Translations under genes and position numbers: made by a program
Notes under the pieces: generated by a model
The model's database searches: none
What the model was told of the DNA's origin: nothing
Seen by the model: the letters and a program-made list of their open reading frames with translations, nothing else
Shown: positions 47,505 to 56,354 of the stretch, piece by piece
Layout of the letters: every line of letters begins with the position of its first letter
How positions within the stretch are numbered: the stretch's first letter is position 1
Assembly: GCF_012911865.1 (NCBI RefSeq)
Contig: NZ_JAAXYH010000005.1
Coordinates: forward strand, 62,001-126,000
Length of the DNA stretch: 64,000 nucleotides
Reading direction: 5' to 3'
From: Shewanella salipaludis
Lineage (GTDB): Bacteria; Pseudomonadota; Gammaproteobacteria; Enterobacterales; Shewanellaceae

Positions 47505-48956
47505 ATGAATAATCCCTTCTCCAATCTCAGGCCACTCCTGCTTGGCGCCGCAGTCGGCCTCAGTTTGCCGGTCGCCGCCGAGGTGCAGCACGATCTGTTG
47601 CTGAAAAATGTCAGTCTCGTCGACGTCGAATCGGGCGAGATCCGTCAAGACAAGTCAGTGCTGATAGACAAGAACCGTATCGTCGCCATCTTGGCGCAGG
47701 ATAAGGCTGCCAGTCTGCAGGCCGCCAGGATCGAAGATCTGCACGGCAAATTTATCATTCCCGCTCTGTGGGACATGCATGTGCATTTCGAGGGCAGGGA
47801 GCTGATCCCGGACAACGCACTCCTCCTGCCCCTGTACCTGGCCTATGGCATCACAGGGGTGCGTGAGGCGGCCAGCGATCTGGCTCCCGAAGTGCTGCAA
47901 TGGCGGGCAGAGATTGCCGCCGGGCAACGCCTGGGGCCGAAGATCTTCACCGCCGGGCAGAAGTTCGAGGGGCTGGAGTCAATCTGGAGCGGCGATCTCG
48001 AAGTCGGCGATCGCCAAGCCATGTTGGCCGGCATGGACAGGCTCGATGCCATGAAGGTGGATTTCATCAAGATCACCGAGAACACTATGGACGCGGATCT
48101 CTTCCTCGATACCATAAAGGAGGCGAAACGCCGGGGTTACCTGGTGTCGACCCATGTGCCCTATGGACTGAGTATCGAAGCCATGGCCGATGCCGGTCTC
48201 TCCAGCATAGAGCATGCCTCCTATGTGTTGCGTCTGGGCAACAAGGACGAGGCCAAGATAGCCGGGGCGGTGCGTGCCGGTAGCCTGAGCACCAAGGCCG
48301 CGGCCGAGCAATACGCCCAGGGATTCGACCAGCTCCAGGCGGAGCGGGGCTATCGCATGCTGGCGGCCAAGGGCGTGGCCGTGACGCCGACGCTTATCGG
48401 CGGCAGGCAATTGGCCTATCTGGCCGAGACGGATCACAGCCAGGATGACTTCCTGGCCTACCTGACCCGCGGTTTTGTCAGCAAGTACCAGTGGCGTGTG
48501 GATCGCATGGCGGGCGAGAGCGAGGCCGACAAGGCTAAGCGTAAGTCGCAATACCGTTTGCTGGCCAGCCAGTTGCCTAAGCTTAAGGCCGCGGGCGTCA
48601 CTCTGCTGGCGGGCAGTGATTCGGCGGCGCTCAATACCTATGTGTACCCGGCGCAGGCGTTGCATCAGGAGTTGGTCTTGTTCCAGCAGGCGGGTTTAAG
48701 CCCCTTGGAGGCATTGCAGGCGGCGACGGTCAATGGCGCCAAGTTCATGGGGCAATGGCAGGACTATGGCAGCCTGGCCGAGGGGAAGATGGCCGATATC
48801 TTGATCCTCAACAGTAATCCCTTAATCGATATTCATGCCACTCAGGACATAGACAGCCTGATCTATCAGGGGCGAGTCTTGGATAGAGCCAGGCTCGATG
48901 CCCTGCTGGCCAGCGCCGCCGAGACCAGGCGCCAGCTGGATGCGGCGGCGCGCTGA
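47505..48956 (+). CDS. Secreted amidohydrolase
   Basis: A 483-aa metal-dependent hydrolase of the amidohydrolase superfamily with an N-terminal signal peptide (FSNLRPLLLGAAVGLSLPVAA). The first metal site is DMHVHFEG, followed by a Lys region (VDFIKITENT), a His in LVSTHVPYG and HAS, and the Asp in LLAGSDSAAL. The C-terminal part is the composite domain (LAEGKMADILILNSNPL). Substrate unknown; homologues include imidazolonepropionase- and Xaa-Pro-dipeptidase-like enzymes. I start at ATG 47505; an open extension to 47472 lacks signal-peptide features. It converges with zapE. Confidence 0.85.
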   Translation: MNNPFSNLRPLLLGAAVGLSLPVAAEVQHDLLLKNVSLVDVESGEIRQDKSVLIDKNRIVAILAQDKAASLQAARIEDLHGKFIIPALWDMHVHFEGRELIPDNALLLPLYLAYGITGVREAASDLAPEVLQWRAEIAAGQRLGPKIFTAGQKFEGLESIWSGDLEVGDRQAMLAGMDRLDAMKVDFIKITENTMDADLFLDTIKEAKRRGYLVSTHVPYGLSIEAMADAGLSSIEHASYVLRLGNKDEAKIAGAVRAGSLSTKAAAEQYAQGFDQLQAERGYRMLAAKGVAVTPTLIGGRQLAYLAETDHSQDDFLAYLTRGFVSKYQWRVDRMAGESEADKAKRKSQYRLLASQLPKLKAAGVTLLAGSDSAALNTYVYPAQALHQELVLFQQAGLSPLEALQAATVNGAKFMGQWQDYGSLAEGKMADILILNSNPLIDIHATQDIDSLIYQGRVLDRARLDALLASAAETRRQLDAAAR

Positions 48957-49038
48957 CGTCTATGTCTATGACACAAGCAGGAGCAGGGGCCGAGCGGCGT
49001 GCCGGATCCTGCTCTGCCCTGGTGCTCAGTTTGCTCGC

Positions 49039-50235
49039 CTAGACTCTGGGCTCGGCCGAGCCTGTCCTCGGTGCCTTGGCTGCATGCCCGGGCTCATTGT
49101 CGCCCAGTCTGTGGCCCATCTCGATCAGGCGGCTATGGGTGCGGCGGAATTCGAAACTCAGGGCACCGCCCTGATAGAGCTCGGTTAGCGGCACTGCGGC
49201 GCTGATGTAGAGATTTACCCCTTGATCATAGAGTTCATCCACCAGGCTGATGAAGCGTCTGGCCGGGTCGTCCCCCTGAGCGTAGGCCAGTTGGCGCTCG
49301 CCCGTGGTCGCCGCCTGGTTACTGCCTGTGCCGTCCTCTGTGCCCCGGGCGCGGATCCAGCCCTTAATTTCTCCGCCCAGACGAGGTACGCCGCTGAGCA
49401 ACAGGGTGTGGAAGCGTTCGGCCAGTTCGATATAGTCCAGTTGTGAGCGCGGCCCGTCACACAGGTCATTGAAATCGAACCATGCAACATCGGTAGTGGC
49501 GGCGATGACGGGAATGGGGCGCCGGCATAGGGTGACAGCCTCGGCGCTAATGGCCGCAGGCGTCAGCTCGGTCAGCAGCTGGCCGAAGTCTTTCTCATGG
49601 GGTAAGAAGTAGTTGTGCAGGACGCAGTTGCCTGCCGGTCGCTCTGTCATGGCGTGCAGTCGGTGATCTTGCTCGCCGTCCAGGTGTAGCTCCAGGGTAT
49701 GGCGCTGCAGCAGCTCGATACAGGGCAGGAAGCGATCCCGCGCCAGGCCGTTGTGGTACAGCTTGGCGACGGGAATGTTGGAGGTGGCGACCAGAATGAC
49801 CCCTTGCTCGAATAAGGCCTCGAACAGCTTGCCGAGGATCATGGCGTCGCCAATGTCAGAGACAAAAAACTCATCGAAGCACAATACCCGGCATTCGGCC
49901 GCTATGCCTTTGGCCACTCGTTTGAGGGGATCCCGGCTGCCGGCTATCTCGCTCAGCTCCCTATGAATGCGGGCCATGAAGCGATGGAAATGCAGCCTGA
50001 GTTTATGCTGCAAGGGCAGGCTGTCGAAAAACAGGTCCATCAGCATGGTCTTGCCGCGACCGACATCGCCCCAGAGGTATAGCCCCTTGGGCTCGGGCTT
50101 AAGTTTGGCCTTGGGCGTGTCGAGCAGCCTGTGATACAGCGCATCCAATGCCTGCACCGCCTGGTGTTGGGCGGGATCGTCGATGAACTGCCGGGTTAGC
50201 TTGGCGCGATACAAATCCTGGGGTGATAGGGTCAT
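49039..50235 (-). CDS. zapE: Cell division protein ZapE (AFG1-type ATPase)
   Basis: A cytoplasmic P-loop ATPase that binds FtsZ during late division. The sequence has Walker A GDVGRGKT, Walker B LCFDEFFVSDIGD, the sensor-like ATSNIPVA and the AFG1 segment FDFNDLCDGPRSQLDYIELA. I start at ATG 50235 (MTLSPQDLYRAKL, 398 aa), which fits the family N-terminus; an ATG at 50283 is the alternative, lying just behind TATACT, and neither has a strong ribosome binding site. Longer than E. coli ZapE (375 aa) by a C-terminal tail and an insertion (GTEDGTGSNQAATTG). Confidence 0.92.
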   Translation of the reverse strand: MTLSPQDLYRAKLTRQFIDDPAQHQAVQALDALYHRLLDTPKAKLKPEPKGLYLWGDVGRGKTMLMDLFFDSLPLQHKLRLHFHRFMARIHRELSEIAGSRDPLKRVAKGIAAECRVLCFDEFFVSDIGDAMILGKLFEALFEQGVILVATSNIPVAKLYHNGLARDRFLPCIELLQRHTLELHLDGEQDHRLHAMTERPAGNCVLHNYFLPHEKDFGQLLTELTPAAISAEAVTLCRRPIPVIAATTDVAWFDFNDLCDGPRSQLDYIELAERFHTLLLSGVPRLGGEIKGWIRARGTEDGTGSNQAATTGERQLAYAQGDDPARRFISLVDELYDQGVNLYISAAVPLTELYQGGALSFEFRRTHSRLIEMGHRLGDNEPGHAAKAPRTGSAEPRV

Positions 50236-50508
50236 GGCTTGGGCTTCTGCTCTGTCTGCTGTAGGGCTGTGTTGCTTATGCATGCGGCGGCCAGTATAGC
50301 AGTCGCTGCCCATGAGATAAACGCAGCTGCCTTGGCTCCGGCAACCGAGGACGACCTAGGTAAAACTGGATCTGTTTCTCACCTTTATCGAGGGTCATTG
50401 CCGTTAGTCTCGGATGCCGACGGGGATGGAAGCGCCCCGCAGCTCACACTTGTATGGAGACGGGGACTGGCAGAAATACCGCGGTACCGGCTGTTAGCAT
50501 CAGGCAGC

Positions 50509-50530
50509 AAAAAGGGCCATTAAGGCCCTT
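50509..50530 (-). terminator. Terminator of the small secreted protein gene
   Basis: Read on the minus strand, stem AAGGGCC / GGCCCTT with loop TTAAT followed by TTT, 33 bp after the stop of the gene at 50563-51096. Confidence 0.75.
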
Positions 50531-50562
50531 CAGGTATCAGTGGTGCGTATCAACAACGGCAA

Positions 50563-51096
50563 TCAGTTGCCTGATATTGAACCACCGCCACCGCCACTGC
50601 CGCCACCGAAACCTGGGGTCGCAGGGGCTGGAGCCGATGTCTGGACAGTGCCGGCATTCAAGGCTGTTTGAGTGTTAGCTGCATCGTTGCTGTCGCTTGC
50701 ATCGTTGCTGTCACTTGCAGTTTCATCGCCGGTGTTACCCGCCGCAGCGGCAGTCGCAGGGACAGCGGCTTCTACGGCTGAAGGCTCAACACCATTGGCA
50801 ACGGCAACGGCAAGAATGGTATCTGAACTGACGTTAGCTTCTGCTGCGGCACTGAGTACGGCACTCAGAATTTCAGGGCTGTCTTTGGCCGTTTGAATGG
50901 CTAAAGCCAGAGCTTGTTCAGCTTGTTCAGGGTTGGCTTCAATAACCGACTTGACATAGTCGGCCAAGGATTGACCCTGTTCGGCTGCAGCTACATATCC
51001 CTGTTGAAAACTGTCAGCAGTCAAACTTTCAGCGGCGGAAACACCACCGGCTAAAAGTGCAGATGCGAGCAGCACTGCGATTTTTGTATGGCGCAT
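50563..51096 (-). CDS. Small Ala-rich secreted protein next to lapD/lapG
   Basis: A 177-aa precursor with a Sec signal peptide (KIAVLLASALLAGGVSA). Residues 25-110 are helical and Ala-rich with no Cys. Residues 112-160 are low in complexity (Ala, Thr, Ser, Asp, Asn) and contain TAAAAG (115-120), close to the LapG cleavage motif of giant adhesins (TAAG, AAAG); an SDSNDA repeat follows. The end is Gly-rich (GFGGGSGGGGGSISGN). No known family. It is 172 bp downstream of the LapD-like gene on the same strand and ends at a terminator. A role as LapG substrate is my inference. Confidence 0.65.
   Translation of the reverse strand: MRHTKIAVLLASALLAGGVSAAESLTADSFQQGYVAAAEQGQSLADYVKSVIEANPEQAEQALALAIQTAKDSPEILSAVLSAAAEANVSSDTILAVAVANGVEPSAVEAAVPATAAAAGNTGDETASDSNDASDSNDAANTQTALNAGTVQTSAPAPATPGFGGGSGGGGGSISGN
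50681..50716 (-). repeat. 18-bp tandem repeat inside the secreted protein gene
   Basis: Two copies, 50681-50698 and 50699-50716, differing by one base (G to A). They encode the SDSNDA units. Confidence 0.8.
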
Positions 51097-51268
51097 AATG
51101 GTCCCTCATTTATCTGTAGTATAAAAAATTAGCGATAAAAGATTTTAAACCAGATTGATTTCAATTGCAGCTTAATTTTTATGGTTCATGGCGTTAGCCC
51201 ACTATAAAACAAGCAGATGCGCTGGGGGAACGGCAGGTAGCGCCGATTCCCAAAGCATCACTGTTGGC

Positions 51269-52504
51269 TCATTTCACCGACCTGAGACCATGATGAATAC
51301 TAAAGCCGCTGTCCGGCGCTATCAGGGTATCCAGGCGTTTTATACATGCGGAGAAACTTTCGTTGGGGTTTACCTTGAGCATGACATGTTGTGCAAAGCC
51401 ATTGGGGTAGCCGGTACCGCGCGCGGCATTGAAAACGATAGATAACTTGTTGTCGAGTATCTTGGCGACGGAGGCGCTAAGCCGGGTCAGAATGGCAAAC
51501 TCAGAGCCGGATACCCGATAGATACGCAGATAACCTATATCGAGCATCTGTGCCTGCAGTGTCATGGCGGCCTTGGTGATGTATGCATCGCCGCTGCCAT
51601 AACCTTTGCTGCTGTTGATTTCCGTCAGGGAAGGTAAAGACACCAAGCCCAGATATAAGGCCTTTCCTGAGTTATCGCCTTCCAGTTGCATATTGGCAAA
51701 CTGTTGCAGCAGGGCGCGTCTATTGGGTAAGCCGGTCAGACTATCCAGATACACCTCCATAGAAAGCTTGTCGGTTTGCAAGGACTGATCCTCGAAAGAC
51801 TGCCGCAGCTTGGTTAGCATGCGATTCAATGCCTGTGCCAGAGCGCGGATTTCGCTGGTGGAGAAGGCGGCCTCATCCAATTCAAATTGCTTATGGGGCA
51901 CACTCTGAGTCTGCTGCTCCAGTTTTTTCAGGGAACCAATGACAGACTTGAGGATCAGGTAAGCGACCAATAATGAAAACAACAGCTGGATGAGGCTAAT
52001 GGCAGCCACTTTTATGCTCTGTTGCCACAGGGTGTCATAGGCCATACCCGGATGGGATTGTACCCGCAGGCTACCGGCAGGCCTCCAGCCGGCATTGACT
52101 TCACTGACCATCACAGGCGGGTTGAGCGGAAACCAGCGGCTAAACCAGTCGGGTACCTGGAGACTGTTGCCCGTATGCTGACGACTGAAAAGCAGTTTAT
52201 TATCGGGATCCACGAAGCTTATCTGTTGGTAATAACCCGAGTTGAAAATGGCGTCGACCATGGTTTCGGCTGTCACTAAGTTATCTTCATCCAGATAGGG
52301 TGAAATAGACAAGCCAAGGCTGTGAGCCGCCCCCTGGGCATGGGAGGCGAGTTGAGCCTCAAGGTAGCCCTGCATGCTGGTGATATTGTTGTAGAGCGAT
52401 GCCGAAAAGGTCAGTAACGCCAAGCAGACAACCAAGCTGTACAACTGAGTCGTCAGTGGTAAACCATGCCATTTTTTCACTTGGTGCACTCCATTGTTAT
52501 TCAC
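51269..52504 (-). CDS. LapD-like c-di-GMP signalling protein without EAL domain
   Basis: A 411-aa inner-membrane protein: N-terminal membrane helix (about 18-40), a periplasmic LapD/MoxY domain with the hallmarks GYYQQISFVD, VPDWFSRWFPLNPP, VNAGWRPAGSLRVQSHPGMAYDTLW, a second membrane helix, HAMP and a GGDEF domain with a degenerate site (VSGSEFAIL in place of GGDEF). The usual EAL domain, which binds c-di-GMP in LapD, is absent: the gene ends after GGDEF. It overlaps the lapG-like gene by 8 nt. LapD normally sequesters LapG when c-di-GMP is high. Confidence 0.85.
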   Translation of the reverse strand: MNNNGVHQVKKWHGLPLTTQLYSLVVCLALLTFSASLYNNITSMQGYLEAQLASHAQGAAHSLGLSISPYLDEDNLVTAETMVDAIFNSGYYQQISFVDPDNKLLFSRQHTGNSLQVPDWFSRWFPLNPPVMVSEVNAGWRPAGSLRVQSHPGMAYDTLWQQSIKVAAISLIQLLFSLLVAYLILKSVIGSLKKLEQQTQSVPHKQFELDEAAFSTSEIRALAQALNRMLTKLRQSFEDQSLQTDKLSMEVYLDSLTGLPNRRALLQQFANMQLEGDNSGKALYLGLVSLPSLTEINSSKGYGSGDAYITKAAMTLQAQMLDIGYLRIYRVSGSEFAILTRLSASVAKILDNKLSIVFNAARGTGYPNGFAQHVMLKVNPNESFSACIKRLDTLIAPDSGFSIHHGLRSVK

Positions 52505-53168
52505 CCTGCTCTATGCGTTGTTGCAACAGCTGCCAGTTTTTTACCCCTGGGCTGGCGGCCACTTTCTTACCTAGCCCCTGAGCGCGCGCCAGCCATAGGC
52601 CAGTACCGTTGAACGAATAGATGGGCTTGAGATCCGGGCGTTCACCTGCGGGTAAAATACTGTCCTTTAAATTATCCAATACCAGAGGCATCGTCTTGGG
52701 ATCGCTAAAGTAAATTAACACTATGTGCGGGCTGTCTACCGTTAAGGCCCGCACGTACATTAACCTGAGTTTACTCTCATCCATCCCCATGGCCAGCAGG
52801 GTCATATATTTGAAAATAGCATAATCTTCACAGTCGCCCTTGGCGCTGGTCAAGGTTTCTATCGGGGTAGCCCAATAGTCCTCCACGTGCCAGTGCCGTA
52901 GATCGCTCATATATGCCACCCGTGAGTTGGCAAATTGGTTCGCGGCCTGCAGCCGCTGCCAATCGGAACTGCCCCGATGTTCTTCTATCAAGTTCTGCCA
53001 GGCTTCGAAACGTGCAACCACTGTCTTGCCATAGGAGGCCAGTAGCGGCAGCCGAAAGTCAATCCCCAGACTCTGCAGCGACAAGCAGCAAATGATCAGT
53101 CCCGCTAGCCGCAGTGATCGCCGCTGCCGACTCAGGAGTGGCTTGAGTCGATTAAGGATGAAATGCAT
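52497..53168 (-). CDS. lapG: LapG-like periplasmic cysteine protease
   Basis: A 223-aa transglutaminase-like cysteine protease that cuts surface adhesins and releases cells from biofilm. An uncleaved or weak N-terminal signal (SLRLAGLIICCLSLQS) suggests export. The catalytic triad is visible: C113 in AKGDCEDYA, H148 in DSPHIVLIY and D165 in LVLDN; spacing fits P. fluorescens LapG. The Ca-binding region (DLRHWHVEDYWATP) is also present. No giant RTX adhesin (BpfA/LapA) is near. It is upstream of the LapD-like gene in one operon. Confidence 0.9.
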   Translation of the reverse strand: MHFILNRLKPLLSRQRRSLRLAGLIICCLSLQSLGIDFRLPLLASYGKTVVARFEAWQNLIEEHRGSSDWQRLQAANQFANSRVAYMSDLRHWHVEDYWATPIETLTSAKGDCEDYAIFKYMTLLAMGMDESKLRLMYVRALTVDSPHIVLIYFSDPKTMPLVLDNLKDSILPAGERPDLKPIYSFNGTGLWLARAQGLGKKVAASPGVKNWQLLQQRIEQGE

Positions 53169-53819
53169 GATGTTCGATGCAACATTCGGCGCAGAGTGTC
53201 ATTTCAATGGCCCATACCAAATATAGATAGAAGCGAATAAAGAGTATAGCAATGGCCTTAGGTAAAGGTTGTGCCGAATTAGCTTGGCAAGAAGCACGCT
53301 ATTTGATCCTCAAGGGCTCAGCCCTGACTTTACATCCCTTCATAGGTAAACAAGCTTAAATATGGGATGAGATAGCCCTGAAATAGCGTCAAAGCGGGCA
53401 GTAATGGTTAATTCAGTGCTTTGAATTCCATGTCTGCAGTAAAAACAACCAGGCTGTTTAAAGGGAGGGATAGGATAATTCCAGTCCTATATGGGGTGGG
53501 ATACCAACCACTGTATCGCCACTTTTTTGACGTATGAGATATTTATTCCACGGGCGTTTCATGACATGGGTATAAGCAAAGAATGCAATGTAAGCTGTTG
53601 ATTGTTATCTTCTTGTTTGTTTGTGTTAAGTCGTGATCAAACGACTGGTGACAATAAATCGTCTCGACCTTGGTGTGTGGTGGTAGTTTTTTGAACAGCA
53701 GCTAATTGACCTAAACGGCTAAAATCGGCATTATAGCGCTTCCAAAGGAATGGAATCAGCGGAAAAGGGAAGTAGTAGCTATTATGAAGCATCCCTTTTT
53801 GTAATTCATAGTCAAATAG
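53169..53819. other. Gap upstream of galU
   Basis: This 651-bp stretch between the divergent lapG and galU genes has no gene I can support. It contains short open stretches only, such as a 35-codon frame at 53252-53359, without ribosome binding site. Base composition is a little more AT-rich than coding neighbours. The galU promoter lies near its right end (53706-53734). Confidence 0.55.
53706..53734 (+). promoter_or_regulatory. Probable galU promoter
   Basis: -35 TTGACC (53706-53711) and -10 CATTAT (53729-53734) are separated by 17 bp, 86 bp before the galU ATG. Confidence 0.45.
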
Positions 53820-54773
53820 ATGCTAACAATGCCAAAAAAAATCCATCATAAGGTGCGTAAGGCCGTTATTCCGGTCGCGGGCCTGGGCACTCGTATGTTG
53901 CCTGCCACCAAAGCCATTCCCAAAGAAATGTTACCTCTGGTCGATAAGCCACTCATTCAATATGTGGTGCAGGAAGCCGTCGCGGCGGGGATCACCGAAA
54001 TAGTGCTGGTAACTCATTCCTCCAAGAACAGCATAGAAAATCATTTCGACACCAGTTATGAATTGGAAGCCACCCTGGAAAAACGGGTCAAGCGCCAGTT
54101 GCTCGAAGATGTGCGCTCGATAGTCCCAAAGCATGTCACAGTGATCTCGGTGCGCCAACCCGTGGCCCTGGGCTTGGGCAATGCGGTGCTATGTGCCAGG
54201 CCAGTGGTGGGCGACAATCCATTTGCGGTGATCTTGCCCGATGTGATCATAGATCAATACCAGAGCAATCTGAAAAAGGAAAACCTGGCCGCCATGATGC
54301 AGCGCTTCGACGACACTGGGGCTAACCAGATCATGGTCGAACCCGTGCCCCATGAAAGCGTCAACCAGTACGGGGTAGTAGATCTCGCCGGTCACCAGCT
54401 TGTTCAGGGTGCCAGCGCAGCTATTGAAGATATGATCGAAAAACCTGAATTGGATGAGGCCCCAAGCAACTTGGCTATCACCGGCCGTTACGTACTGTCG
54501 GCCGCCATTTGGGACTTACTGGAATACACTCCGCCCGGTGCCGGCGACGAAATCCAGCTTACCGATGCCCTGCATCAGCTGCGGCTGCTCGAACCCATGG
54601 AAGCCTACCGCGTAATAGGTAAGTCCCACGATTGCGGCAGCAAGCTCGGCTATATGATGGCCAATATGGAATATGGTCTGCGCAGCGAACATCTGGGCAA
54701 GGCCCTGAAGCAGCATATGCTGCAATTGTTGCAGGATGATAAGGCAGAAGCCGAACTCACTGTCGTTGCCTAG
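53820..54773 (+). CDS. galU: UTP-glucose-1-phosphate uridylyltransferase
   Basis: Makes UDP-glucose for surface polysaccharides. The 317-aa product has the nucleotidyltransferase signature [21 protein letters not shown], the uridine-binding FAVILPDV, and ITGRYVLS and EIQLTDAL, all as in E. coli GalU. Two in-frame starts, ATG 53820 and 53829, have no clear ribosome binding site; the second gives an N-terminus nearer to E. coli. Position before wecB and wecC suggests the polysaccharide locus begins here, although a 391-bp gap with ops follows. Confidence 0.96.
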   Translation: MLTMPKKIHHKVRKAVIPVAGLGTRMLPATKAIPKEMLPLVDKPLIQYVVQEAVAAGITEIVLVTHSSKNSIENHFDTSYELEATLEKRVKRQLLEDVRSIVPKHVTVISVRQPVALGLGNAVLCARPVVGDNPFAVILPDVIIDQYQSNLKKENLAAMMQRFDDTGANQIMVEPVPHESVNQYGVVDLAGHQLVQGASAAIEDMIEKPELDEAPSNLAITGRYVLSAAIWDLLEYTPPGAGDEIQLTDALHQLRLLEPMEAYRVIGKSHDCGSKLGYMMANMEYGLRSEHLGKALKQHMLQLLQDDKAEAELTVVA

Positions 54774-55038
54774 TAAACCAAGGGCGACGCCAGGGAATAA
54801 CAGGCTGTTTGTCACATAGAGTGCCGGCGAGATGCCGCTGATTAACAGCTATAGGTGCCGTGACGGAAGCCGAGTTGCTGCCGTGAAGAATACGAAACGC
54901 TAAAAGCACTGTAAAAACGGTAACACAAAGCCGTTAGAACAAAATTGTAAGAGCAAAGTTTAGCGCGAGTCTGAAATGGCTCGAATTGATATAAAAAATC
55001 TTTTTAATTAAATAGTTGGATAGCACCATAGGCACACT
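54774..55038. other. galU-wecB gap, left part
   Basis: 265 bp with no gene. It must hold the promoter of the polysaccharide operon, since ops lies downstream of it; no clear -35/-10 pair is visible. The sequence is AT-rich towards 55000. Confidence 0.4.
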
Positions 55039-55069
55039 GGAAGCTGTAATTCAGGGGCGGTAGCGTGCC
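55039..55069 (+). promoter_or_regulatory. JUMPstart / ops element
   Basis: The ops core GGCGGTAGCGTGCC (55056-55069) is a perfect match to the RfaH recruitment site. It is preceded by GGAAGCTGTAATTCAGG, which resembles the rest of JUMPstart (GGTAGCTGTnAAnCCAGG). RfaH loads at ops-paused RNA polymerase in the leader of long operons and suppresses termination. It lies 96 bp before the wecB start in the transcribed leader, so the polysaccharide genes from wecB on are predicted to depend on RfaH. Confidence 0.9.
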
Positions 55070-55164
55070 TGAATTTTATCGATAACAAAGCTTCTCGAAT
55101 AACAGACTGGATTAGATGCATCAGACTGAGAAGTAAACAGCTAAAGGAATAGGAAGTGAAAGAG

Positions 55165-56283
55165 ATGAAGAAGCTGTTAATTGTATTTGGTACCCGACCA
55201 GAAGCCATCAAGATGGCACCTTTGGTCCACTTTCTCAAGGATGATTCCCGCTTCGAGGCGCGTACCTGTGTGACGGGCCAACACAGAGAAATGCTGGATC
55301 AAGTGCTGGAACTCTTTGAAATAGTGCCTGAGTACGATCTCGATATCATGCAGCCGGGCCAGACGCTGCCAGAAGTGACATCGAAAATTCTGGCGGGGAT
55401 GACAGCTGTACTGGAGGAGTTTCAGCCTGATGTTGTCTTGGTGCATGGTGACACAGCTACAACCTTCGCGGCATCGTTGGCTGCCTATTACAAACAAATT
55501 CCAGTTGGACACGTAGAAGCAGGTTTGCGCACAGGTAATATTTACTCTCCCTGGCCCGAAGAAGCCAATCGCAAATTAACAGCTTGTTTGACTCAATATC
55601 ATTTTGCGCCCACAGAAACCTCGAAACAGAACCTGCTGGCGGAGAACTATGCCGACGAGTCTATTCATATCACCGGCAATACAGTGATCGACGCCTTGTT
55701 GCTGGTCCGCAATAAGATAGCCAACGACAAAGATCTACAACAGACGCTGGCGAGTCAATTCACGCAATTGGATCCGGCAAAAAAACTCATCTTGGTTACA
55801 GGTCACAGGCGTGAAAGTTTCGGTGCTGGCTTCGAACGTATCTGCGAAGGCTTACTGCAAACGGCGGCCAAACATCCTGAGTGTGAAATCCTCTATCCGG
55901 TCCATCTGAATCCGAATGTTAAAGAGCCCATAAACAGGTTGCTTAAGGGGGTCAGCAACATTCATCTGATTGAACCTCAGTCATACCTGCCATTCGTGTA
56001 TTTGATGGACAGGGCCCACATCATATTGACTGATTCGGGCGGTATACAGGAAGAGGCGCCGTCGTTGGGCAAACCTGTGTTGGTGATGCGCGACACCACA
56101 GAGCGACCCGAAGCCGTCGACGCAGGTACCGTGAAACTGGTAGGCACAGATGTCCAGTTAATGACCAAGGCATTGAGCGAGCTGCTGACAGATGAATCAG
56201 CTTACAGAGCAATGAGTCAGGCTCACAACCCTTATGGTGACGGGCTGGCCTGCTCGCGTATTGCCGATATATTGGCACGTTAA
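55165..56283 (+). CDS. wecB: UDP-N-acetylglucosamine 2-epimerase (non-hydrolysing)
   Basis: Converts UDP-GlcNAc to UDP-ManNAc. The 372-aa product begins [20 protein letters not shown] and has [40 protein letters not shown] and [16 protein letters not shown], all hallmarks. ATG 55165 with AGGAAG is preferred; a GTG at 55156 is possible. It is the first gene after ops and is followed by wecC, so the pair gives UDP-ManNAcA as a sugar building block. Confidence 0.96.
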   Translation: MKKLLIVFGTRPEAIKMAPLVHFLKDDSRFEARTCVTGQHREMLDQVLELFEIVPEYDLDIMQPGQTLPEVTSKILAGMTAVLEEFQPDVVLVHGDTATTFAASLAAYYKQIPVGHVEAGLRTGNIYSPWPEEANRKLTACLTQYHFAPTETSKQNLLAENYADESIHITGNTVIDALLLVRNKIANDKDLQQTLASQFTQLDPAKKLILVTGHRRESFGAGFERICEGLLQTAAKHPECEILYPVHLNPNVKEPINRLLKGVSNIHLIEPQSYLPFVYLMDRAHIILTDSGGIQEEAPSLGKPVLVMRDTTERPEAVDAGTVKLVGTDVQLMTKALSELLTDESAYRAMSQAHNPYGDGLACSRIADILAR

Positions 56284-56354
56284 TATTCAGGCCGTACCGG
56301 CGTGAAAATAAATAATTATTTGATAAAGCAATGAATTGCTCTTTAGGGATTGAA

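Noticed and set aside
51188..51445. 85-codon plus-strand frame across the 3' end of the LapD-like gene
   Set aside because: Mostly antisense to the LapD-like gene; no signal of translation.
53252..53359. 35-codon frame in the lapG-galU gap
   Set aside because: Short, no ribosome binding site and no similarity I recognise; expected by chance in 650 bp.
53640..53720. Second ops-like element before galU (GGTGGTAG)
   Set aside because: GGTGGTAGTTTTTT lacks the GCGTGC part of ops, so it is not a match.
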